Shown here: piece by piece, positions 44,842-55,124 of the stretch | Layout of the letters: each line of letters opens with the position of its first letter | Numbering within the stretch: the stretch's first letter is position 1 | From: Amylostereum areolatum | Lineage: Eukaryota > Basidiomycota > Agaricomycetes > Russulales > Stereaceae | Assembly (NCBI GenBank): GCA_012932865.1 | Contig: SAXG01000049.1 | Location: 287,984 to 351,983, forward strand | Direction of reading: 5' to 3' | DNA: 64,000 bases | The notes under the pieces: model-generated | Databases searched by the model: none | Told to the model about the DNA's origin: nothing | The model's input: only the letters and a program-made list of their open reading frames with translations | Program-made: the position numbers and the translations under genes

Positions 44842-46088
44842 TCTTTCTTCTCCTCCCCCTTCGGCTGAGCTTGAAGCGCGTCCATCACGCTTTTCCGATC
44901 TTCGGCCGACAGGCTCCTAGCCCAGGCAGTGGGTGTCTCGAACGTCTGTGCTCGAGCCTCCCGCTTTGGTGGTTCCGTGTACCGGTCCCTCCCCCACATG
45001 TCTCGGATGTTCTTCACGTCCACCCTGCAGTCCCGCACCTGGTGGCCATTCTGTCCGCAGCGGAAGCATCGCCCCTTGATGTCGACACGGTTGACGTCCA
45101 TCGGCTGACCTTTGCCACCGTGCACCGTGCCGGTTCCATCGCGGCGCCATGGGACCTGCCCCCCTTGTTGCCCATTGGACGATCCTTGTCCTTTGGGTTT
45201 TTGGTTCTGCACGGGTCCACTGCGCTGGGTCTTAAGGTCCTCCCGCTCCTGTCGCAGACCGTCGATCAGGATGATGCGCTCTTTGAGGTCCTCATATTTC
45301 TGAGGAACATGGCCGCTGTCGTAGATGGAGTCAATGGTCCGATAGTAGACGTTGTATTTGAGCAGCTGCATGAGGTGGATAGGGTCCTGCGCCGTGGAGT
45401 ATCCTGCCTTCCTTGCGAGTTGCTCGAACTTGGCAAAGTATTCATGGGCAGTGGTACCCTTCGTCTGTTTGAACCCGTCCAGTTCGACTGCGGCACGGTG
45501 CTGCTCATTGACGTCGGTGAAGGCCCCTTTGAGTGCTTTGTGGAAGTCCACCCAGGCGACCATGGCTCCATTGGCCAAGTGTGCATCCTCATACTCGGCC
45601 TTCCAGGTGCGTGCTGCCTCCCCCGTCATGTAGGTGAGAATGAAGAGGACTTTGTCCTTGTCCGTCACGAGGTCATCCTCAGCGGCTCGCATGTATTCCT
45701 CGCACGACCGCATCCAGTCATTGAAGTCCTCTCGTTTCCCAGAGAAGCCTTCAGGAGTTTTTGCGTGGACTTTCTTTCGGGGGGGTCTGGCGGCGGCGGC
45801 GGCTGGGGCACTAACAGTGACCGCAGGGGGGTTGACGGTGATGGGGGGGGCCGTGACGTTGACGGTGGGGGGTGGCAGGTTGAGGGCAGCAACAAGCACG
45901 GCAGGGATGGCGACCCATCGGCCATTTACTTCCATGAGCCAGGCATTGTCGGTGCCGTTATTCATGTGTTGGATGGGAGAGCCAGTTTGGCCGATGACGA
46001 TGTTCCATGTTCCACCGATTTCGGTGCAGTTGGTAAGTTCGGCGGGGAGAGGGGGTTGAGGGTCGGTGCGGATCCACTGGGCAGCCAT
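44832..46088 (-). CDS. gag of the LTR element
   Basis: 418 aa from the ATG at 46088. A proline/valine-rich N-terminal part is followed by a capsid-like helical region (FSGKREDFNDWMRSCEEYM, LTYMTGEAARTWKAEYE, FAKFEQLARKAGYS) and one zinc knuckle, CFRCGQNGHQVRDC, near residue 340. The stop TGA sits directly after a G-GGT-TTT heptamer. The same frame is open for 102 codons upstream of the ATG, up to a single TAA at 46397-46395, beyond which the small upstream frame continues. So gag may once have been, or may sometimes be, longer. The capsid packages element RNA in the cytoplasm. Confidence 0.9.
   Translation of the reverse strand: MAAQWIRTDPQPPLPAELTNCTEIGGTWNIVIGQTGSPIQHMNNGTDNAWLMEVNGRWVAIPAVLVAALNLPPPTVNVTAPPITVNPPAVTVSAPAAAAARPPRKKVHAKTPEGFSGKREDFNDWMRSCEEYMRAAEDDLVTDKDKVLFILTYMTGEAARTWKAEYEDAHLANGAMVAWVDFHKALKGAFTDVNEQHRAAVELDGFKQTKGTTAHEYFAKFEQLARKAGYSTAQDPIHLMQLLKYNVYYRTIDSIYDSGHVPQKYEDLKERIILIDGLRQEREDLKTQRSGPVQNQKPKGQGSSNGQQGGQVPWRRDGTGTVHGGKGQPMDVNRVDIKGRCFRCGQNGHQVRDCRVDVKNIRDMWGRDRYTEPPKREARAQTFETPTAWARSLSAEDRKSVMDALQAQPKGEEKKEGF
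44835..44841 (-). promoter_or_regulatory. candidate -1 ribosomal frameshift site at the gag/pol junction
   Basis: The sense strand reads G GGT TTT TGA in the gag frame, a perfect X-XXY-YYZ slippery heptamer flush against the gag stop. pol lies in the -1 frame and is open from this point without an ATG for five codons. A downstream pseudoknot was not modelled. Confidence 0.75.
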
Positions 46089-46394
46089 GATTGGTTCGTC
46101 GAGGTCGGAGAAGTCTTCGTCGGTGACAGGCGGTAGGGCGGAGGCGGCGATGAGGTTGAAGTCGGCTTCAGTGAGGTCGTCTTGGCTTTCGTTGGCGAAG
46201 TACCAACTGATGCCACTTGTTTGGGTTGCTACGAAGGCGACTTCGACAGTGGTGTCTCCGAGTTGGACAAAGAAGTCGTTTCCTCGTTCAGTGAAGCCTA
46301 GAGGGAGGGGATATATGTAGCAGTTTTCGTCCTCAACGTCGGTGTCGGAGTCAGAACTGGAGTCGGAGCCGTTGAGTCCGAACGAGGGAATTGT

Positions 46395-46796
46395 TTATAA
46401 GTGGGTGAGGTCGATGACCTCTGGCTGGGTGAGGTCGATGACCTCTGGCTCTGGTGTGGGGCTGGGGGTGTTGCCTGGTGTAAGGAGGCGGTGGGTGTGT
46501 CGAGTGTCCACTGGTATTTTCTCGTTGGGCGCGTAGAAGGACTTTGGGGGTTGCTCGAGTTTGTAGCGGTAGGTGACGTATGGGCAGGAGTAGACGTAGA
46601 GGTTTCCGTTTCCTTGTTCGCTTATTTTGAGGCGATAGAAGTGGATGTCTATGATGGAGTCTTCAAGTTCTTCTACGCCGAGGGCGACCTTCCAATTGTG
46701 CCAGGCCCAGGGGTCTTTAGATTCGTTGATGAGGGAGATGATAGCGTCGTGGCTGATGGGGATGAATTCTTGTACTTGCGAGCGCCAATCTTCCAT
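46395..46796 (-). CDS. upstream open frame of the LTR element with two SUMO-interaction-like motifs
   Basis: 133 codons from the ATG at 46796, in the same frame as gag and separated from it by one TAA plus 102 open codons. It begins MEDWRSQVQEFIPISHDAI and has a beta-rich middle (NLYVYSCPYVTYRYKLEQPP). It ends with PEVIDLTQPEVIDLTHL, a tandem pair of V-I-D-L-T motifs like those that bind SUMO. It is not a standard gypsy gene. It could be an extra protein, or the N-terminus of a longer gag reached by stop-codon readthrough or cut off by mutation. Confidence 0.55.
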   Translation of the reverse strand: MEDWRSQVQEFIPISHDAIISLINESKDPWAWHNWKVALGVEELEDSIIDIHFYRLKISEQGNGNLYVYSCPYVTYRYKLEQPPKSFYAPNEKIPVDTRHTHRLLTPGNTPSPTPEPEVIDLTQPEVIDLTHL

Positions 46797-47267
46797 GCAC
46801 GAGCCCCCAGTCGAAATGGTTACTCTGTGCGGCAAGGGAAGATTTTGTCGAGGGAAGGTGGTTCTGTTATGAGATCGCAAGACGGTCTGCCTCAGTCTTC
46901 TCGACCTGTTGGCTGTCTCTTCGTCTAGGGGACACGAGCCCAAAGACTTCCTAAACCGCTTTCCTTTCGCCGCTTTTACTCGTTTCCTACACCAAAGGTG
47001 CACCTTCTACTGTCACCTCTGAGCTTTCAACTCCTGGTATTGGAGAGTCTCGAGTAGGTGTAACGTTTCGAGGAAACGTCAAGCCGGCACCGGTATACGT
47101 GCGCACGACCACAATGTCAGGGTAACGAGTCGCGTACTCTGGGGGCAACGGTCTAGGGCGGCACAGGGGAAGAACAAGGTCAGTACCAGACGGGTACTAC
47201 TACTACTACGCTACAGTACGTAGGGACGGTCGTAGGGTGGTGCAAGAGTAAACAGATCTCGAGCTTA

Positions 47268-47725
47268 TGTCAGCAACGACTAGTGCGACAGCACCAAGTT
47301 ACGACACAGCTGACTAGAAGATGAGGACGACAGAGGGGAGCCGATCAGACACGGCGACAGACGAGGGAAAGCAAGCAAAGTCGGTAGAATTGACTAGCTC
47401 GAGATAAGGAATATGTACAGCGAGAGCGAGCCTTATATACACAAGAGGAGAGAGACTTAGGTAAGCAACCAATACACGGCGATCAGTAAGCAGACCAAGT
47501 ATAAGTAAGCAGTCGTATGTAAAAGAGCACAGCATGAGTCAGTATCGTACAGCATGAGTCAAGAGGAAGGAGTCAGACCCGGACCGAGATGAGTCACGTG
47601 GGTCCGGGCGGGATATAGATGAGCCGGGTCCGGGCCAAGGTGGAGCCGGACCGGTGATAAGTTGATAAGTCCTAAAGCGTGTAACCGATGTAAAGTAAAA
47701 AGAAAATTATAGACCGTTCATGACA
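47268..47725 (-). repeat. 5' LTR
   Basis: 458 bp, beginning TGTCA and ending TGACA, the matching copy of 40210-40667. The sense-strand TATATAA at 47439-47433 is the likely promoter for element RNA. Confidence 0.95.
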
Positions 47726-47730
47726 ACCAC
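47726..47730. repeat. 5 bp target-site duplication of the LTR element, right copy
   Basis: ACCAC, identical to 40205-40209. Confidence 0.9.
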
Positions 47731-48912
47731 CAGCGTGTCGACTTGACGCATATGAGGAGGAGGGTTGGCGAGGAGGACGTCAAAAGGGGGACTCGGGGGG
47801 GCGTCCCAGGTAGCATGGTGGGGAGGATGGACGGGCCCCCGTAGGGCGAGCTGTCGAGACCCCCAGCGCGCGTCTTGGTTCCCGACGTCGACGTCGATGT
47901 GCACATGATGGGCGAGGCGGGCGGGGACGCGTATCGACGCGCGGTCGATATTGTGCGAGATGGCGACGGAGGGGATCGGGAGGGATGAGGGGAAGAGAAG
48001 GAGGAAGATGCCCTCCAAATGCATCATGTCACGGTGAGACCCGTCCACGGTCATTCGGTGCTGGCAGCTGGGGAGGACTTCGCAAACGAGGAGGGCGCGG
48101 TGGACGAGCGTTGTCTCGTCCGCAATTTCAAGGTGCTCCAAGCGAGGGAGGGCCACGCGCATGTCGGAAGGGGGGCACATGGCACCTCGTACGAGCGGGA
48201 GGGCGTACGCCAACGTCAATTCGTGAAGCTGGGGGAGAGACGCGAGGGTGGCCACGAACTCGGAGGTGGTTGTCCATTGGCGAACACCGAGCAGATCCAC
48301 GCGCGCCAGACCGGGGCTGAACCACGATGAAGTTGGAGACAATAAAATGCCTGAGAGTTTGAGGGATGCGAGCCCGGCAATGGCGTTGGGCGGCGGGTTG
48401 GGGAGGGTCGCGTCGTGCTCCGTCCAGACATTCTGGCCCCACCTGTCTCGATCCACGGCGGGAAGAGCCCAGGGAACGCGCTGGTCGGACGTGAGAGTGA
48501 CACAGCGTAAACTGGATGTGCATGCGGCGACGAGGCGATCCGGGGGGCAGTCGCGGACGGACGCTACGATGGACCGGAACGGACATTGAAGACCGAGGAG
48601 ATGGACGATCCGGGCGTGCCAGCCAGCCGGAAAGACATCGCGGGCGACATCGCGCGGGGACTGCGGCACGCTCTGTAGGTCGGCGGGGTGGTTCCCTAGG
48701 CGTTCGACGAATAGGTCGAACCAAAATTGTGACGCAATCGGGATTATGGACCAGAGAGCGCGGTCTGCGATGGCACATGCACGCCACCACCGACAGACGT
48801 GCGTGGCCGAAATCCATGGCCCTGGATGGACGAGGATCCCCGTGCTGGTCGAGGTGTCGCGGAGATGGCGGAAGACCATTTGAAGCACTTCGGTGGGGAG
48901 GGCGTCAGACAT
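47726..48912 (-). pseudogene. 5' half of an F-box gene split by a retrotransposon
   Basis: The frame starts at the ATG at 48912 with a clear F-box: ALPTEVLQMVFRHLRD, then WISATHVCRWWRACAIADR. A TTTCTCGCTAACAG acceptor just upstream suggests an additional 5' exon (the preceding frame reads NLPPPGIFVDC), so the true start may be further up near 49050. The leucine-rich remainder (LASLPQLHELTLAYALPL) is uninterrupted to the insertion at codon ~395. Read on into the LTR, the frame adds three codons (V-V-M-N-G-L) then stops. The gene continues at 40209-39451. Loss of function is inferred from truncation. Confidence 0.85.
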
Positions 48913-49174
48913 GTTGAGCTGGAGATCTGTTAGCGAGAAATGCAAGCGAATGGTGATCAACATACCCGGGCAATCGACGAATATGCCGGGAGGGGGTAGG
49001 TTACAGCGATTATCGTCGTTGCGCTTGGTGGACGAAGGGCAGAAAATGTTGAGGGACGGCGATTGGACCGGCCTCCATGGTTGACACCAGAAGCCGGGCC
49101 CGGACGAGGAACCGATTGCGCGCTGAGCGATCTAATGAGACCAAGTCCCCCGGAGCCCTAGATCGGTCGGACAC
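48913..49174. promoter_or_regulatory. upstream region and possible first exon of the split F-box gene
   Basis: On the minus strand a plausible exon ends CCCGG before a GTATGT donor near 48962, with acceptor CTAACAG near 48930. No ATG was settled for that exon. Confidence 0.35.
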
Positions 49175-49500
49175 CGTTAACGCGTCCGCGCGAGGAATCC
49201 GTTAACGCGTCCGCCCAAGAAACCCGTTAACGCCTCTGCGCGAGGAATCCGTTAACGCGTCCGCCCAAGAAACCCGTTAACGCCTCTGCGCGAGGAATCC
49301 GTTAACGTGTCCGCCCAAGAAACCCGTTAACGCCTCTGCGCGAGGAATCCGTTAACACGTCCGCCCAAGAAACCCGTTAACGCGTCAGCAAGAAGCCCGT
49401 TAACGCCTCTGCGCGAGAAGTCTGTTCACACCGCGCAAGAAATCCGTTAACGCGTTCCCCCAAGAAACCCGTTAACGCATTTGCGCGAGAAGTCTGTTCA
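49175..49500. repeat. 25 bp minisatellite (about 13 units) in alternating pairs
   Basis: Units start cgttaacg and alternate between ..cgtccgcccaagaaacc and ..cctctgcgcgaggaatc, so the array is really a 50 bp dimer. Every unit contains the palindrome GTTAAC and several contain ACGCGT. The array ends ~365 bp before the 3' end of the KDZ transposase gene. A diverged cgttaacgg motif recurs at ~57590-57625 on the other side of the KDZ region. Confidence 0.9.
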
Positions 49501-49864
49501 AGCGGATAAGACAACAATCATCCAATATCCATAGGCCAGACCGCCGCGAGTTGACACTCACGTGAATCCGGTGTCTTCGAAAAGAGTCGTCCCTCATTGT
49601 CACCCCACCCTCCCACTGTGTACTTTTTGTTCCCCATAATAATACATCCATTCTGTGAAGGCAATCCGTTGAGCGCGCTACGCCAAACCCCCCTGTATAC
49701 AGAGCCCATGGCATACCTTTGCGTGGTTGAGTGTGCCGTGCTCGCCGCCATGGAGCAGGGGCCATGGTCCGGAGTCCAATCCAAACCGCGCGAAAGCCAC
49801 ACGCATCCATATGAATAATAATATTTCTAATGTCATACACCCAGCACCCACTCCCTGACCACCC
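49501..49864. other. spacer between minisatellite and KDZ gene
   Basis: No gene seen. The frames at 49472-49840 (-) and 49597-49818 (+) are unrecognised. Confidence 0.4.
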
Positions 49865-52800
49865 TTACCAGTCCGACACATCAACCACGCCCGCGAAATC
49901 CTTTAAACACTCTTCCAGAAGACTCCGATAGTTATGACTTTGTCTAGCGCGGGCGTCAGCCGGGGCACAACCAGTGTGGTACTCAGAGCTTACTTTCGAC
50001 GATACGCCGCCTCGCCGGCCCTGTTGGCCACTACAGATTCTTTCGCCAGGCCATACCATTGTTCTACCTTTGCGCGAAAGAAGCGCACGATACGGCGCAT
50101 CTCCCGCTCTAGCAAGGCCTTTTCCTCGGTCCACCGGGCCTGCAGTGCCCGCGTCCGAAACCAGTGTACCTTCAGCACTAATAAAGAAGCCAGCATGAGC
50201 ATGTAGGACTGAGTTTGGTCCACACAGCACGTACTTTCCCCGCAGTACTTCTTCACTTTGCCATCGTCTTGGTTATGAACAAAGGTGAAGTCGCTCCAGA
50301 CCCAGGAAGGGCTGGTCTTCCCCTCCCCGAGCGTGTCCTTGTCTGATGCCACCGCGAATGCCACAACGTCCTCTCGCGCCAAGGGCCGATACTTCTGGTC
50401 TTCTGGCTTCATGCCGAGGCGCAGAAGAGCCAGCCTTGCGCGACAATATCGGTCTGCAGCTAAGGCGACTGCCGCTCTCTTGCGTTCCTGCTTCGCAAAC
50501 TCGCGCAAGTTCTTCTTGACACCGGAGACGTTGCGCGCTCCCCTGAGCAAGGCGTAAGATGTGATCAGTTGGACCCGAACGTCATCCAGAGCCTCGTTGG
50601 CTTCACCCTCCCGCAGCATCCGTTCTGCGTCCACCGCGCCCTTCGCCGCCGCTCTGCTGCTTTGAGTTCCTCCCCCCAATGGCAAGGAAGCTCCACCGTC
50701 GCTTCCGCCACATCCTTCCACAGAGCCCCGCGTACCCCGTCATCCCGATTCGTACCGTCGTCCTCCTGCCTCCTCTTCCGCGTCTGGCCCGTTGCTTCCT
50801 TCCCGTCCCCGTATCCCTCCTCCAGCTTATCCTCCACCTCCTCGTAACCACCATCCGCCACATTTTCCACAGCCAACTCAGACGCCGCCACCTTCACGAC
50901 GTCCAAGAATAAACGCCGCATTTCGGTCCAGTCTTCGAATCGTCGCCACCAGTTCTTCTTTGCCTCCTTCGTCGCTTTTGTGTCGGCTTCAGGGTCGTCC
51001 TCGAGCTTCTTCAGCAGCTGTGCCCTGCGCAGAACACTTTGAGCCGTCGTAGCGTCGCCAAGGATGCCACGTACCTAGCCTCCTCCAAAGCGATCCCCTC
51101 TGATATCGTTCCTGCCAATCCCGCCATCACATCCTTACGACTGGCCGACTCGCTCAACATTTCCAAGGCATCCTTTTGAGTGAACCCTGGCCATTGGTCA
51201 GTCCAATCGCCCCGGAAGCATGCACCTCAGCTCACCTTTCGTCGCGCTGGTGCTCGGCTCGTACAGATTGTTCAGCCCTTTGTGGTTCTTGAAGTCCGTA
51301 ACCTTGCTGAGCCACTCCTTCTCCTCATCTCTCCATTTCACCACCGTCTCAGCCTCCAACCCGCCCTCGACATCGGCCACCACCGCGTTCACGACGCCAA
51401 TTTGTTCCACAGCCTCCTTGTGCTTCCTCACGCACGCCTTTCCTACGAAACGTCAGTAAAAACTATATTGGACCATCACTTGCGATGCTCACCCACTCCC
51501 ACCGTCCTACGCCAATTCATGTCGCCATGGTGGTCGTTGATTCTGTCGTGGCGGTGACCCGAAGTCATCTCCCGCGTGCTAGCCCCGAGCGCGTTCAGCG
51601 TCGCCCAAATCCGCTCTTGCCCTTCCCCATCTGTGCGCCCCAATCCAGGTAAGAAGTTGCAAGAGAAATTATACCTGCACCCCGGCTTGTGCCCCGGGAG
51701 GTGAAACTTCCCGATAACCCGGATAATCTTTGGCCAATCCAGATTTGCCAGGGATTTGCACTCGGCGACCGCCTTTTTCAACTCGAGCATCCGCTTCTCG
51801 AAATTGATGCAGTATTGGCACCCGATGTCATATGCGAATATGTGCAGCGACAAGGTCATCCACGGCTGCAGCCCTGAGGCCAGCGCGAAGTCGACGTTAA
51901 CGAACCTGCACGAGTCCATTCCATCAACGAAAACGTCCATACATCGGAGTACGATAGTTACCTTTCTCCTTTCTGGAGATCCACGCCTCCTGCTGGTAGG
52001 ACGAACATATGGCGTGCGCAGGACAAGCCCAGGGTCCCGGCGACGCTCCCCCACCATACCCCGTGCCCCATGGCGTGGAAAGGTTGACAGCTTGAAGGTT
52101 GAACGCGTGCGTCAGCGTCGACCAATGCATCCGCAGCGACCAACTCACCTCTGGCTCCATCGGGCCCAACGTCTTCTGATACTCCGTAAAGTCCTCCATG
52201 TTTGCAAAGTAGGCGCTGCCCTCCGTTAAAGCGACGTTGTTCGGGTCCAAGGGCTTGACCTTTTGATCTTGCTGGTAATTTCCATCCACAGTGTAAAACA
52301 ATGTGTCCAAGTACCTGAAAGCGTTAAGTGTCAGCCAAGTGGCATTTGCCCACACAGTAGGAGACCAATACCACTCCTCCTCGGGACGATCCATCCAATC
52401 CAGCTCCATGTTTAAGCCCGGCTGAGGACAAGCTGGGCACAGGATTGCCAGCTTACCAGCCCCAAGGTGGGTCCCCGGCCTCGTTCCCGAACGCCTGACC
52501 ATCGTCAGGTAAGAGTGTTCTCGGTTGCTAGTCAACCATTCCCGATATCGATTCTAACACAACGCGGTCAGTACCTAGATCGAGCCCTCGCCGATAGGTA
52601 ACTCACCACCACTTTGGTGAACAAGACGCCCTCGCTCAACCGTTCCAGATACTTGACGTAGTCTTGGCAAGCGGTTTGAGACTGGCAGGACAGGAGGAGG
52701 AACTTATCGAGCAGGCGCGTGCAGAACGCCGTCTGAGGTTTCTCCCATGACCCGGGGAACAGACCGATCCTGAGCAATTGCAACGCCTCGGGCTCCTGGA

Positions 52801-53798
52801 CGCCGGTCCCCTCCTGCGGGCAATAGCAATAGCTTATGTGTGCGGTCTGAAACCCCTCGTCAGTGCATATCGTCGTCTCCGTTGGCGGTCTCAAACTGAG
52901 CAAGCAACGCATCTGGTCGTGCCCGGTGTACACCACCATGTTCAGCTTGTCCAACTCCGTGCGCGTCCAAAATCCAGTATCTTTGTCCCACACCTCGATC
53001 CGATGAAATGGCATGCGACGGTGGTCATTCATCGTACACGTCCCACATGCAGGCTTGGAGAAAAAACACTCCACGCATCGATAGAGGGGCATGGCCTCGG
53101 TACCCTCGCTCTTCTTGCAGATGGAGCACACGCTCAGCGTTGGCCCCGCCTCTCGCGCCAGCAATGTGTCATGCGCCGGGCCCGCTTGAGTGCTCAGGAA
53201 TTGATTCATGCGCTTGGACGGAGCCTGCCAACCAACTAAGCATGTGCGCGCGTTCCACCATGGCCAAGCAAAACTCACTATTGTGTTGTTCACCCTTGCC
53301 CTCTTGGGTGCAGGCCCGTCCTTCCCCAACGCCTATGCCGCGCCTGCGCCGCCGCGTCTTTCTCTGCTTCCGCTTCCGCCTTCGCCGCTTCTTTCGCTGC
53401 CGCCTTCGCCTCCCTCGCCGCAGCCGCCGCATTGTCCTTCGCGGAATGAGGACCCGTGAAAGGGTTGTGGGTCCATCTCCGCGCACCGATCCACCACCCG
53501 CCTTGACCTTATGTGGCGTGCTCCCCGGCCCTGACGCAGCCCCCCCGACATGGGTCTGAACAGGGGCGTGTCCCTTGGGCGTGACGCAGCCCTCGAAGGA
53601 CGGAGCTTTCAGAGGTTGAGTCGGCGTGATCCATATTCTCTCCGACCGAGAATAAGTCGTCACAGGGGTCTGCGGGCCCCCCACCCTGGCCCGTCGAGGC
53701 GTCCCAGGCAGTCGCTGAGTGTTCAGCGCCACGGACCCGGCCGCAAAGACGCCGGGAGATCTTCCTGGCTTGACGGGAGACTTGTCGTTTGACGCCAT
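49865..53798 (-). CDS. KDZ-superfamily transposase with CxC2 cysteine cluster, many exons
   Basis: KDZ (Kyakuja-Dileera-Zisupton) transposases move large DNA elements in basidiomycetes. From the ATG at 53798: a proline/serine-rich N-terminus (SPVKPGRSPGVFAAGS); an Ala/Glu/Lys-rich linker; the CxC2 cluster (CSICKK, YRCVECFFSKPACGTC, HRRMPFHRIEVW); the segment YTVDGNYQQDQK; SCARHMFVLPAGGVDLQKG; the core YDIGCQYC; GKFHLPGHKPGCRYNFS; GHRHDRINDHHGDMNW; and a C-terminal helical part (LLEREMRRIVRFFRAKVEQWY) ending at 49865. It spans several frames with GT-AG junctions. In the linker (about 53330-53470) two frame changes lack convincing introns, so frameshifts are possible and activity is uncertain. 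The exon list was not completed. Confidence 0.85.
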
Positions 53799-55124
53799 GA
53801 GAGTCAGCGCATCTAGGCCCCACGGCGTTGATACTTAACGGCGACGGCACTTCGCAAGATCACCTCAACCTCATCATTTGAATTGCACATCCATAGCCAG
53901 GTCCACTTTCCAGACGCGCGTCTCGCGTTGCTAATGTCTCACTATTTGACACTACTCCACGCACCCCCAACATAACCTCAAACGATCCCCCCTGACCCCG
54001 CCGCTTTCCGTCTAAAAGGTATTCGGTCAGCCCGCCCCAAATTCCAGACCTCGATACTTAAGTACTTACCTCCCGATCCTCCAACGTAGCCCTCCACCTT
54101 CCTCACCTCCGCCCTACACGTTTTGCTAGCCTCCGTGAGCAATGAAAACGTGATGTCATTGCCTTTGCGCACTTTCCGATGAGATCCAAGTGCACTAAGG
54201 TAAATCTCCACGCACCAGATCGTCCGCCGATATTTGGCATCCGCGCGTCCATGAGAGAAAGCCCATTGTTGGGCCCTGGAATCGGACGGTCGAGTCAGGA
54301 CACCCGTGACAAAGACGGAGTGCGAACCCGACAAGCTTCTGCACAAAGGCAGAAGTCCACAATGCAAACGAGGCCGGGCCTTGGAGGATGGAGGACGGGC
54401 GGCACCGGGGAAAGGAAAGGACAGCCAGAGTAGTGCTGGTATGAGGGACGGTCTTGGTCGTGGCGTCGCGACTTCCGGTTTGAAAGCGAACAAGCAGACC
54501 ACGTGCTACTGCCGCATTTGGTCTTAGGTACTTGATCCGGGGTATACTTAAATGTATCTAAAAACCTAATTAATTCAAACGCAGACCACGTGCACTGTTT
54601 GAGCGCCAAAAGCTCTGACATAATTCCAACCCACGCGCGTCGCCTTGGGCGTCCCCTTTGGCAATTAAGCCCTTACCCACAGACGTCCACAGTCCCCCAC
54701 GCGGTCCTACCCATATCCCCCTCCCGCTCTCCTGCCCGGGACCTTTGTGCACCTTCTGCTCGCGCAGAAACTCAGACGCAATCTACTGCTTTTTAGCAGT
54801 GGCGCGTTCGTGTGGTGGCACATCCTCGACCTGGACACTCCTGCCGCCTTTTCCAGGCCTCCCCCGGGCCCTTCTTGTGCGTATATCACACTCTCCCCCC
54901 CGACCCCCGACCCCCGACCCCTCGCCCCCTTCTGCTCGCGCAGAAAACGATCTCTTTCCTCCCGTACAGCTCCCCCGCTCTCCGGCCTGCCTCCTCCCGT
55001 CCTTCCCACCAAATATCAGATCACCTTCACGGATTCTGTGCGTATATCCATACCCATATGATCTCCGGCCAACCTCGCTCATTGTCCGACTCGTACCACG
55101 CTCCCAGCCCTCAACATCGATACC
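53799..55124. other. shared upstream region between KDZ gene and divergent plus-strand genes
   Basis: Overlapping Pro/Arg/Ser frames on both strands, with a repeated ccttctgctcgcgcagaaa motif (about 54757 and 54927). Short minus-strand frames 53978-54621 contain KDZ-like composition but no motif I can name. No gene is assigned. Confidence 0.4.

Larger units (their letters stand above)
40210..47725 (-). mobile_element. intact Ty3/gypsy chromovirus-type LTR retrotransposon (7516 bp)
   Basis: Two 458 bp LTRs bounded by TGTCA...TGACA, between 5 bp ACCAC duplications. The element is transcribed on the minus strand, so the 5' LTR is 47268-47725. Internal order in sense direction: ~470 bp leader, a small open frame (46796-46395), gag (46088-44832), and pol with protease, reverse transcriptase, RNase H, integrase and a C-terminal chromodomain (to 40660, ending 8 nt inside the 3' LTR). 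No frame-breaking change was seen in gag or pol, and I noticed no difference between LTRs, so insertion is recent. It interrupts an F-box gene. A tRNA-type primer site was not recognised after the 5' LTR; the sequence there starts TAAGCTCGAGATC. Confidence 0.95.

Noticed and set aside
42808..46136. Large plus-strand frames (up to 458 codons) across gag-pol
   Set aside because: They are antisense shadows of the retrotransposon genes; the motifs are all on the minus strand.
46395..47003. 202-codon frame upstream of gag taken as a whole gene
   Set aside because: The first 69 codons precede any ATG (the frame begins at GTG). Only the part from the ATG at 46796 is kept as a candidate.
49175..49500. 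CRISPR-like array of ~25 bp repeats
   Set aside because: There are no unique spacers: units are contiguous and alternate between two types. The genome is eukaryotic.
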